From Paenibacillus plantarum (GTDB taxonomy: Bacteria; Bacillota; Bacilli; Paenibacillales; NBRC-103111), in the NCBI RefSeq assembly GCF_013141695.1, contig NZ_WHNY01000005.1, positions 186,001-250,000 on the forward strand: a DNA stretch of 64,000 nt, read 5' to 3'. Positions 26,422-35,141 of this stretch are shown piece by piece. Below the pieces are notes generated by a model that saw only the letters and a list, made by a program, of their open reading frames with translations, did no database searches and was not told the DNA's origin. Position 1 is the first letter of the stretch. Every line of letters starts with the position of its first letter. A program made the translations under genes and the position numbers.

Positions 26422-29400
26422 ATGTTTAAAAAGATACTTTCATGTTTGCTCAGTGTATTGATTTTGTTTTCAATCATTTCTACGAAACCAGTTGCGACTG
26501 TATATGCACAGGAAGATGCTTCAGGGGATGCAAACCTAGGTTTCGAATCAAATTTTGATGGATGGAATGTAACTGGTAATGTTACGAATCAAGCTGATGG
26601 AGGTAAACTTGGGAACTATGCTCTGATGAAATCCGGTTCTTCTTTGAAGAAGACAATCAAGGGTATTCCTCAAGGTAGCTACACAGTAAGTATGTGGGTT
26701 AAAGGTGCGACCAGTAGCAACTCTGCCAATTTAACAATTAAAGATACTGGCGGCCCTGATTCCGTACTTAAAATTGATACCTTTTTAGACACAAGTACTT
26801 GGCGGCAGATCGCTCATAGAAATGTGCTGGTCTACAACGGGCAAATGACTTTAAATATAAATGCGGGATCGTCAAGCGGACTGCAAATTGATGAGGTTAC
26901 AATAACGCTTGATTCAAACGATAACAATCCGGTGAAGAACTGGGATTTTGAAGGTGGATTGCAAAACTGGGTCACTAAAGGCAACGGAGTTCAAATTGAC
27001 TCAGCTAATGCCGATACAGGTGGGAATGCAGTAAAGCTAGCGGCTGACTCTGAAGTTAGTCAAAAAGTAACAGTAAAGCCTAATACGGACTATATTGCGA
27101 CAGTTCGTATGAAAGTGGATAAGCAAGACACGTACAAAACAACCAAACAATACAATATAAGTAATACGAACGTGATTGGTGTTTTGGTTGAGAGAGTAAC
27201 ATTGGGCAATCGTGTTAATCTCGGCGTTAGAGGATTGGATGGCGTTGTTCTGCGTCAGGCTCCTGCCAGTACCGAGGGGTATGCACTGGTCACAATCGCG
27301 TTTCATACAGGCGTGAATCAAACAGAGGTTGAGTTGTATGCAAACACGATATTTGATCAAAACTATGTCAAATCTGTTTCCGTCCATGAAAATAAAGATA
27401 CGGATAAGCCCTATCCAAATGGATGGCAAAGACCCAAATATGAAGAAATTGAAAACGCGCACCCAGCAGATGAATGGACTTCAAATGGAAACCAATTTGC
27501 TTATGTTGATAATCTGAATATGTTCGAAATATCTAATGATTATATTAAAGGTGCAGACATGACATTTCTTCAGCCTATTGAGGATGCTGGAGGAAAATAT
27601 TTCGCGAACGGTGTGCAGCAGGATGCATTGAGGATCCTGTCCAATCATGGTGTTAATTCAATATTGACCACGCTATGGGTCAAGTCAGGAAATCTTGTTT
27701 ATGACTGGTCTACCTTAACACCTTTATCAACAGAAACAAAAGGTTATGATGGAGAAACGGTTACAGGACGGCAAACGATCCCTGGATATTTCGATAAAAA
27801 GCATAGTGTTGCGATTGGCAAACGCGCTAACGAATTAAATATGACCTATACACCTAGTTTCCACTACAGCGACACATGGATAAGTGCAGCCAAGGCACAT
27901 ATGCCGTATGAATGGATTCAAAAAGATTACAATGGGAATCTGTCGAACCCCGATATTCAGATGCTTGAAACTGCAGTGTATAACTATGTACATGATACCC
28001 TTTCTGAGATGAAGTCTGAAGGTGTCAATGTAATATCTGTAAAGAATGGAAATGAGCAAGATGGTGGACTTTTATTCCCTGTAGCCATGGGTTCAAATTA
28101 TAATCAGCATGCTGCAATTATAACCGCTTCTACGCGAGCGGTAAAAGAAATTTACCCTGGTGCTATCGACACCATACACACAAATACAGGATACGATCCT
28201 GCCCAAATCACAGGCTTTTTCCAAGCTTTTGCAAATCGTGGAGCTGAATTTGACGGGATGGCTTTTTCACTATATGGTGGGCGAGAAACCACGAACCAAT
28301 TTGTCATGATGAACGCAGCGATGCAAAATAGTGCAACAAAGTACTATGACTATATTAACGTAGAAACGGGCTTCACATTCACGACATCATCTCCTATAGG
28401 TGACACCGAGAGTACCTTGACAATGCCACAATACTATAATGCTACTCCAAATGGACAGTACAATTTCTTATTGGATTATATGCAGGCCCCTCTTGATATC
28501 CCTAATCCTTATGGTACAAAAAGAGGATTTTATTATTGGAATACAGAGGCGATTGCCATCTACGGAGCTGGCGCTAAAGCAGGAGAAGGCCCAGGTGGCA
28601 GCAAACGTACGATGTTCAACAATGGAACAGATAGCATTAAGGAAATGGGGAGCACTCTGAACGGTAAATCAGGTGATATGATGGATAGTATGTATGCTTA
28701 CCTCATCAGGGGAAACACAAAAAAAGCATCGAATACCATTTATAATCCACTGCGATACAACGGAACTAATTACGATGTAGGCGAAGCCACCAACTTATCA
28801 TTTCTAAATGCAAACATATCACTGAAAGTTGGCAAGGTAAGTCGATTACAGCCTACAATCGCGCCATTGGATAAATTACTCAAAGATTATACGATTCATT
28901 ACACTTCTAATAATCCTAGCGTGGCTGAGATATCTGACACTGGTTTTGTTACAGGCAGATCTGCAGGAACAGCCGTAATCACTGCGACAATAGGGAATGT
29001 CACAACAACAGTGTCTGTGACAGTTAGTGATGCAGATACGACAAGTGGGATGTCTATCACCTATGACATCATTAGAGGTGGAAGCAGTGTTGGTACTGGG
29101 ACAATAACACCAGGAAGTACAATCAATGCAAAACCCTATGATAAGATAAAGTTTAAAAGTGCTTTTGCGGGTAATCCCACGAAGAAGGCAGTTGTATATA
29201 CGGTATCGGATCCCAATATTGCCTGGTGGTACGGAGATACTTGGCAGACCGATGACAGGACAATGCGTACACTTTCAGATAAGCTTTCAACCGCCAATTA
29301 TGAACCTGTTGTACAGCTAAATCCAATTAAAGGCGGAACGGCGACTATCACTGCTGCATCAGATGATGGAGCAAGCAGTGTGAATTTCAATGTAACCGTA

Positions 29401-32400
29401 ACTCAAATAGATGTTACCCAAGTATCGATTAGTGGAGGAAATCGTTCTGTTCTCGCCGGTAAAAGCTTACAGCTAACGGCTTCTGTAACACCTAATGATG
29501 CCTCATTTAACAAGGTGTACTGGAGTAGTAGTGACGAAAGTATTGCCAAAGTGGATTCAAAAGGATTCGTTACTGCCATTAAACCTGGCACCACAGCCAT
29601 TAAGATTATATCTGATTCAAATCCTGCTATAACAGCTTCCATAACCCTTACTGTAACTGACGTGCTAGTTGAAAAACTACTGCTCTCAAACAGCAAAATA
29701 GGACTTCCTGTTGGAGGTACTAAGACCCTCGTCTATTTAGCGCAGCCAGATAATGCCGTGAATAAAGCTGTTACATGGAGTGTGAAGCCAGGTAATGAGG
29801 GTATTATATCTGTAGATCAGCATGGCGTAGTGACGGGGCTTCAGGCTGGTACCGGAACAGTAATTGTTACTTCGACTGACGGTAGTCATGTGACTGCAGA
29901 ATGTATTGTAAAAGTCGTGGAAGGATCGATAGCTGCAACTAGTATGGAGTTGTCAAAAAGTGAGATATGGGTTAAATCCAACTATTTCTCTCCCGATTCT
30001 GCTGTAAAAGGAGACAGTAAACCTGTAAATAAGCTGGAAGCCATATTTGCACCAGAGGAAGCAACAAATACAGGTGTAGTCTGGTCTTCGAATAATGGTG
30101 CAGTCGCAACTGTTGATACGAACGGAATTATCACAGCACATAAACCAGGCGTGGCAGTAATAACTGCTACTTCTATAGAAGGTAGCTTTTCGGATAGTGC
30201 AACAATCTATGTACCCCAAATCAGTGAGGATTGGGAAAACTATGGCATAGCTTCTAAGGGTGGATTTACAGATGGCAACACGTTTACTTATCAAGTAGTT
30301 GACGCATCTGGCAATAAAAAACTTCAGGCGGCTGTAAGTAGTAAAGCAGGATCTGCGACTTCTCTAAGCCGTAGAACGTTCACTCCGGTAAGTGGCGATG
30401 AAGTTGTTGTAGATTTTGATTGGAATGTAGGTTCTTTTACGGCGGATAACCGTTCCAGAGGCGCAAATATTTCAATCGAGGATACAAATGGGAATACGTA
30501 TCTGGCATTAGCAACATTCCCTGCAGTTTCTGGGACTGATTATGAAATGACGTATTACTTCAATAAAACGAATAACTCAACGGCTATGCCAACAAAGAAT
30601 AATGATGTAAATGGAAGTTTTAACTACATTCACGGTGGCGGCGGAGTTGGTGGAACTTATTCGGATACTATAAATGTAGGTACGGGCTTAAAAGGAGCGA
30701 ATAAGGAGTACAATGTAAGGCTGGTTCTGGATTTTAAACATAGAACGATAAGCTTTACAGTGACAAATAAGAATGACCCTAGCATTACTTCTACCGTATC
30801 GGGATTAGCAATGGATTCCAGGGTAAGTTATTCAAATAGCTTTGGCGCGATTGCATTTTCACATTATTTCAACTCTTCTGCATCATGGACCACGACGATT
30901 GATAATTTGTCGGTGTACAAGACATCCATTCAAGCTGAAAAGATTGACCTTGATGTGGAGGGGATAAATGCGAACGAGAGTCAAGGAATAAAACTGGTAC
31001 CAGTCAAGGATGCACTGAGTGCTACGGCGAAGATTAATGCTCGTGTGCTTCCAGCAGCAGCTGATCAGCGTATGTTATTTACACCGTTGGGTGATTTAGC
31101 GGGTACTGTATCTGTTGATACTTATGGAAATGTATCCATAAATCCAACTTCATTGGTCAACTATGGGAATTATGAAGCTATTCAAAGTGCTACTGGCTAC
31201 ATTCGAGTTTCATCCGTCAGTGCGCCTGACGTATATACTGATGTTAAACTCACAATAGGTAAGCCAAATGCATCTGAAATTCTTCAAGTATATGTGGACG
31301 GCGAGGAGTATTCAGATCCAGTAGTATTGGAGCAAGATGCAACTCCTACATTATCCTATATTGCCTCTGGTGGGGATGGGGTTTCAGATGTATATGCTTA
31401 TAACTGGCAGGTTACATCAGGTAATGCTCAGATCGATGTCAACGGTAAGTTATCTGCAATGACACCTGGAAATGTCACCGTTACATTTACAATTGACTTA
31501 TTCAGGAAGCAAGAAGTGCGTACATTAGAATTTAAATATGCAGAGGCAATCTCTATTCCATCGGTTCCTACAGATCTAAGTGCTACGGCGACGAGTATGA
31601 ATAGTATCGAGATAAACTGGAGTGAGGCCAGTGGAGCTGTGAGCTACAATGTATATCGTTCAACTTCTGCTGATGGGAACAATGTCAAGTTGAATAGTGT
31701 TCCAATAACAGGAACGATTTATACTGATTCAGGCTTAACTGCAGACTCGATCTACTATTATAAGGTTTCGTCAGTTAACACAGCAGGTGAATCTGTTAAG
31801 TCGTCTGTAGTGTCTGCAAGGACTTTATTGCTACCGCCAGTCGTTGTTAGTGTGACAGGTGTTAGTGTGATATCGCCAATGGTAATTCTGTTAGAAGGTG
31901 AGACTTCCCAATTAACAGCTTCACTATCGCCGCAGAATGCAACCAATAAAGCTGTGACCTGGAGTTCTAGCAACACAAACATAGCGGAGATTAGTCCCAG
32001 TGGTGTCATAACTGCAAAGCAAGTAGGTACAACGGTTGTAACAGTTACTTCCGTTGACGGCTCTTACACTGCAACTGCTCAAGTAACGGTAAATGCAGTG
32101 CCTCCTGTAACTACGACTTCATATCGATTGACAGGGCCGAGTTCCATACAGACAGGAGAAACCTTCCAGCTTACTTACGGGCTAGCGAATGTCATTGGTA
32201 ACGTATATGCCAAGTCAGTTACGGTTAATTACAATCCGAATGATATTGAGTACGTAAATGTGAGTTCCTTGCTTAATGGCTTTAACGTGGTGGGAAGCAC
32301 GAATGGTTTAGGCACAGTAAAAATCATCGAAGCTAGTACTGGTTCGACAAGCGCAGTTACTGGCACGTTGGATTTACTCTCACTTACATTTCGGGCATTG

Positions 32401-32922
32401 AACCAGTCGGTTACTACCAATGTCTATATGAACGGCATAGTCTTGGGTGATCAATTTGGGAACGAGATGACGGTGAGTAGCGGTAGCGGACATACGATAA
32501 ACATCGTTGCTCCAGCTCCAGTGAACAAGGCAGATTTGATAACCATCATGGCGGATGCTACTAATACCATCACAAACGCTAAGGTTTTGAATCCGGCGGC
32601 ACCTCGTTTTGGTTATTATTCACAGAGCGCTATTGACGTACTTAACGCTGCAATCGCGACAGCCAAAGTGGTATTTGATCAAAGTAATGCCACTCAGACT
32701 CAGGTGGATCAGGCACGAGATGCACTCTCTCAGGCACTGACCGGGTTTCGCGCTTCGGCCAGTCAGACTGCTGGAGTAGGTGATGTAGCATTAATTTCAG
32801 CAAATTATCATGCGACTAGTAGCTCCGCGAATTGGCAATCGCTCCAAAAATATGATTTAAATCAAGACGGAACACTAGATTTATTTGACCTTGTCTCCAT
32901 GGCACAGCGAATACTGAACTAA
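26422..32922 (+). CDS. Secreted multidomain GH53 endo-beta-1,4-galactanase with cohesin and dockerin-like modules
   Basis: 2166 residues; AGGAGATG precedes the ATG. Modules in order: signal peptide 1-30; two carbohydrate-binding-like beta-sandwiches (about 37-330); GH53 barrel (about 370-790) opening ISNDYIKGADMTFLQPIE, with Glu545 in KNGNEQDGG as likely acid/base and Glu648 in INVETGF as likely nucleophile. Then come BIG2-type immunoglobulin domains (about 794-870, 996-1080, 1080-1165, 1172-1263), a laminin-G-like sandwich (1270-1510), fibronectin III (1713-1802), another BIG2 (1810-1893), a cohesin-like domain (1897-2031), a FIVAR-like helical domain (2034-2113) and a dockerin-like end (2117-2166) with one clear calcium loop, DLNQDGTLDLFDL. 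It cuts galactan side chains of pectin. The tail suggests protein-protein assembly at the surface; the next gene encodes a cohesin-SLH anchor. Confidence 0.87.
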   Translation: MFKKILSCLLSVLILFSIISTKPVATVYAQEDASGDANLGFESNFDGWNVTGNVTNQADGGKLGNYALMKSGSSLKKTIKGIPQGSYTVSMWVKGATSSNSANLTIKDTGGPDSVLKIDTFLDTSTWRQIAHRNVLVYNGQMTLNINAGSSSGLQIDEVTITLDSNDNNPVKNWDFEGGLQNWVTKGNGVQIDSANADTGGNAVKLAADSEVSQKVTVKPNTDYIATVRMKVDKQDTYKTTKQYNISNTNVIGVLVERVTLGNRVNLGVRGLDGVVLRQAPASTEGYALVTIAFHTGVNQTEVELYANTIFDQNYVKSVSVHENKDTDKPYPNGWQRPKYEEIENAHPADEWTSNGNQFAYVDNLNMFEISNDYIKGADMTFLQPIEDAGGKYFANGVQQDALRILSNHGVNSILTTLWVKSGNLVYDWSTLTPLSTETKGYDGETVTGRQTIPGYFDKKHSVAIGKRANELNMTYTPSFHYSDTWISAAKAHMPYEWIQKDYNGNLSNPDIQMLETAVYNYVHDTLSEMKSEGVNVISVKNGNEQDGGLLFPVAMGSNYNQHAAIITASTRAVKEIYPGAIDTIHTNTGYDPAQITGFFQAFANRGAEFDGMAFSLYGGRETTNQFVMMNAAMQNSATKYYDYINVETGFTFTTSSPIGDTESTLTMPQYYNATPNGQYNFLLDYMQAPLDIPNPYGTKRGFYYWNTEAIAIYGAGAKAGEGPGGSKRTMFNNGTDSIKEMGSTLNGKSGDMMDSMYAYLIRGNTKKASNTIYNPLRYNGTNYDVGEATNLSFLNANISLKVGKVSRLQPTIAPLDKLLKDYTIHYTSNNPSVAEISDTGFVTGRSAGTAVITATIGNVTTTVSVTVSDADTTSGMSITYDIIRGGSSVGTGTITPGSTINAKPYDKIKFKSAFAGNPTKKAVVYTVSDPNIAWWYGDTWQTDDRTMRTLSDKLSTANYEPVVQLNPIKGGTATITAASDDGASSVNFNVTVTQIDVTQVSISGGNRSVLAGKSLQLTASVTPNDASFNKVYWSSSDESIAKVDSKGFVTAIKPGTTAIKIISDSNPAITASITLTVTDVLVEKLLLSNSKIGLPVGGTKTLVYLAQPDNAVNKAVTWSVKPGNEGIISVDQHGVVTGLQAGTGTVIVTSTDGSHVTAECIVKVVEGSIAATSMELSKSEIWVKSNYFSPDSAVKGDSKPVNKLEAIFAPEEATNTGVVWSSNNGAVATVDTNGIITAHKPGVAVITATSIEGSFSDSATIYVPQISEDWENYGIASKGGFTDGNTFTYQVVDASGNKKLQAAVSSKAGSATSLSRRTFTPVSGDEVVVDFDWNVGSFTADNRSRGANISIEDTNGNTYLALATFPAVSGTDYEMTYYFNKTNNSTAMPTKNNDVNGSFNYIHGGGGVGGTYSDTINVGTGLKGANKEYNVRLVLDFKHRTISFTVTNKNDPSITSTVSGLAMDSRVSYSNSFGAIAFSHYFNSSASWTTTIDNLSVYKTSIQAEKIDLDVEGINANESQGIKLVPVKDALSATAKINARVLPAAADQRMLFTPLGDLAGTVSVDTYGNVSINPTSLVNYGNYEAIQSATGYIRVSSVSAPDVYTDVKLTIGKPNASEILQVYVDGEEYSDPVVLEQDATPTLSYIASGGDGVSDVYAYNWQVTSGNAQIDVNGKLSAMTPGNVTVTFTIDLFRKQEVRTLEFKYAEAISIPSVPTDLSATATSMNSIEINWSEASGAVSYNVYRSTSADGNNVKLNSVPITGTIYTDSGLTADSIYYYKVSSVNTAGESVKSSVVSARTLLLPPVVVSVTGVSVISPMVILLEGETSQLTASLSPQNATNKAVTWSSSNTNIAEISPSGVITAKQVGTTVVTVTSVDGSYTATAQVTVNAVPPVTTTSYRLTGPSSIQTGETFQLTYGLANVIGNVYAKSVTVNYNPNDIEYVNVSSLLNGFNVVGSTNGLGTVKIIEASTGSTSAVTGTLDLLSLTFRALNQSVTTNVYMNGIVLGDQFGNEMTVSSGSGHTINIVAPAPVNKADLITIMADATNTITNAKVLNPAAPRFGYYSQSAIDVLNAAIATAKVVFDQSNATQTQVDQARDALSQALTGFRASASQTAGVGDVALISANYHATSSSANWQSLQKYDLNQDGTLDLFDLVSMAQRILN

Positions 32923-32932
32923 CAACATTTAA

Positions 32933-32965
32933 CGGATGGGAGAAGATAGATGTATCTCCCATCCG
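32933..32965 (+). promoter_or_regulatory. Intercistronic hairpin between GH53 and the cohesin-SLH gene
   Basis: CGGATGGGAGA (32933-32943) pairs perfectly with TCTCCCATCCG (32955-32965). It lies 10 bp after the GH53 stop, without a T run directly behind it (AAGCTTATTTT follows). It could partly terminate, or protect the upstream mRNA end, and so set the ratio of enzyme to anchor. Confidence 0.6.
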
Positions 32966-32988
32966 AAGCTTATTTTGGGGGATCCAAT

Positions 32989-34725
32989 ATGAAACGTTAT
33001 CTTCAAGTGGTTTGTCTTGCTTTCTTGTTGTTGGCATCTATGCTACCAGTCTCGTATGCAGAACAAGTATCAAATACATTCGAATTGCAATCATCCTCGG
33101 GTAATGTCCAATCAGGAGAAAATATTACGATTACCGTTAGGGGGAAATCACTCGCGGATGTCTATGGTGCTGAAATGGAGCTTGCTTATGATAGTGCAAA
33201 GTTACAGTATACAGGGTATTCCAGTGCTTTAATTGGAGAGGCTTTTGTAAGAGAGCCTGAAATTGTTAATAATAAGATTAGTCTTGTATTTACACTTACA
33301 GGTCGCAGAGCAGGGCTAAACGGAGATAAGGATTTGTTTACAATTACGTTCAAAGCAGTGGGAAATGGTAATGCATCCATAGGCTTGCTTTCATTGTCCT
33401 TACTGAACAGTCAACCTCAGCCGCAGTCTTTGGTGGGAGTGATGGGCGGGGAAGTTAAGATAACTGTAACATCTACAAGCCCAAGCCCAAGCCCAAGCCC
33501 AAGCCCAAGCCCAAGCTCAAGCCCGAGCCCAAGCCCAAGCCCAAGTCCGAACTCTAATTTGGATGTCATCACGCTTGAAGCGGAACCTACGGAAAAGGGA
33601 ATTATTTCTGTAGGTGTTAAGCCAAATGAACTCCTTGAAGCATCCGAACACGCGAAAAATGGATCCGTACTCATTGACATCGTTTCGAAACCAAAAACTA
33701 GAGAAGTGCAGGTTAGCTTACCAGCAGCCGAGTGGCTCCAAGCAGCCTCTCAATCAGGCCATTCAGATTCGATAAAAATACAAACAGGCATGGCGACGAT
33801 AATCTTAGAAAGCAAGGTGCTTCAGAACGTTCAGGTTTCCGAAAGCTCCAATCTAGTGTTCACAGTAGCCAAAGTAGATCCTGCAACGCTTTCATCGGAA
33901 GTGAGGCAAAAAACGGGCTCTCAGCCAGTCTATGATTTTAATTTGATGTTAGATGGACAAAGGCTGACAAGCTTTAATGGCGAGGTTAAGGTTGAAATTC
34001 CTTATGTACTTGGTCCAAGCGAGAAACCGAATCAAGTTGTAATCTACTTCCTTAGAGATGATGGCAAGCTAGAAATTGTACGAAATGCTAAATATAATGC
34101 GTCAACACACATGGTTACGTTTAAACCAAATCATTTTAGCAAATATGTGGCGTACCATTCTACGGCGTTTTTCAAGGATATGGCCGGATATGCATGGGCT
34201 AGTGAAGGCGTTCTTGGATTGGCTGCACGTGAAATAATTGATGGCAGAAGCGAGGGGTACTATGTACCTGAAGGTCAGGTGACAAGAGGGGAGTTTGTAA
34301 AACTCCTTGTCCAGCTATTCGAGCTAGAGGATAAGACAGCTACTTCTGTTTTTTCGGATGTCGTGCAGAATGCTTGGTACTACAGCTCCATTGCCTCTGC
34401 CCAAAAAGCAGGTTTAGTACAAGGTAAGGATGATGGGACTTTCGGGGTAAATGACCAGATCAGCCGTGAAGATATGGCTGTGCTTATTTTCCGGGTTTCC
34501 AAGCTGTTAGGAATAGCAAGTGACTTACCATTAAGCATGAACAACATAACAACTAAATTTAAAGATTTGGATTTAGTGTCCGACTATGCGAGAGATGCCG
34601 TCTCCGCGTTACAGTATTCAGGTCTAATGAACGGGACGACCGAGGGTTATTTTACTCCCAAGAGCCCATCTACTAGAGCACAAGCTGCAGCTGTCTTGTA
34701 TAGATTGTTTCAAGACAATAATTGA
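32989..34725 (+). CDS. Cohesin-SLH cell-surface anchoring protein
   Basis: 578 residues from the ATG at 32989 with GGGGG upstream. A signal peptide covers about 1-24 (ends SYA). A cohesin-like beta-sandwich spans about 27-160 (GENITITVRGKSLADVYGAE, LVFTLTGRRAGLNGDKDLFT). A Ser-Pro repeat linker covers about 164-187. A beta domain of unknown family spans about 190-385. Three SLH units (FFKDMAGYAWASEGVLGLAA, VFSDVVQNAWYYSSIASAQK, KFKDLDLVSDYARDAVSAL) reach the C-terminus and would bind the secondary cell-wall polymer. The order cohesin-linker-SLH is that of small surface anchors such as those of cellulosome bacteria. The preceding gene ends in a dockerin-like module, so it is the obvious partner. 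Binding is inference. Confidence 0.82.
   Translation: MKRYLQVVCLAFLLLASMLPVSYAEQVSNTFELQSSSGNVQSGENITITVRGKSLADVYGAEMELAYDSAKLQYTGYSSALIGEAFVREPEIVNNKISLVFTLTGRRAGLNGDKDLFTITFKAVGNGNASIGLLSLSLLNSQPQPQSLVGVMGGEVKITVTSTSPSPSPSPSPSPSSSPSPSPSPSPNSNLDVITLEAEPTEKGIISVGVKPNELLEASEHAKNGSVLIDIVSKPKTREVQVSLPAAEWLQAASQSGHSDSIKIQTGMATIILESKVLQNVQVSESSNLVFTVAKVDPATLSSEVRQKTGSQPVYDFNLMLDGQRLTSFNGEVKVEIPYVLGPSEKPNQVVIYFLRDDGKLEIVRNAKYNASTHMVTFKPNHFSKYVAYHSTAFFKDMAGYAWASEGVLGLAAREIIDGRSEGYYVPEGQVTRGEFVKLLVQLFELEDKTATSVFSDVVQNAWYYSSIASAQKAGLVQGKDDGTFGVNDQISREDMAVLIFRVSKLLGIASDLPLSMNNITTKFKDLDLVSDYARDAVSALQYSGLMNGTTEGYFTPKSPSTRAQAAAVLYRLFQDNN
33478..33546 (+). repeat. Tandem 6-bp repeat coding for a Ser-Pro linker
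   Basis: About eleven near-identical units of AGCCCA encode alternating Ser-Pro. Units are multiples of three, so slippage would change linker length without breaking the frame. Confidence 0.9.
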
Positions 34726-34794
34726 ATTTCAAGAAATATGATAAAGAATTATGGTGCAACCCGTAAATTCTTTGCGGAGACTGGAATAACTTAG

Positions 34795-34838
34795 CGGCCT
34801 TAGTCCTCAGTTTCAATAGACTGAGGCCGTTTATATTT
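34795..34838 (+). terminator. Rho-independent terminator after the cohesin-SLH gene
   Basis: CGGCCTTAGTC (34795-34805) pairs with GACTGAGGCCG (34819-34829), followed by TTTATATTT. Confidence 0.82.
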
Positions 34839-34938
34839 GTAGCAAAGTCGAAGAAATTAAGTTTGATATCCAAACCTTTCATGTGACGGAGAACGGACAT
34901 TCCCTGTTTTTTAATTTATGAAGGAAATGATTGATAAC

Positions 34939-35000
34939 AGAAAAATGTTTGTCCAACAGAAAGGAGTTTATTGCCAAAATAAGTAACTTAATCCTATAGT
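34939..35000 (+). promoter_or_regulatory. Regulon promoter motif, copy at 34.9 kb (GH43 gene)
   Basis: AGAAAAATGTTTG (34939-34951) and AGAAAGGAGTTTATTG (34958-34973) are 19 bp apart. A -10 TATAGT follows at 34995-35000 after 21 bp. The leader from about 35007 to 35141 contains GCGCA/TGCGC ends (35009-35013 and 35044-35048) that could close a structured stem. Confidence 0.74.
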
Positions 35001-35141
35001 TTGAAAGTGCGCAGCAGGATCGACACCGAGGAAGCCTAGCCGATGCGCTCATCTTTATAAAGAGAGGAGGGCATTGTAAGGATCAGAAGCAATGATTCAC
35101 TTTCATTTATTTAATAATTTATTAATGGAGGGAAGAACAAA

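Noticed and set aside
33478-33546. Short tandem repeat considered as a noncoding repeat or CRISPR-like locus
   Set aside because: It lies in frame inside the cohesin-SLH gene and encodes a Ser-Pro linker.
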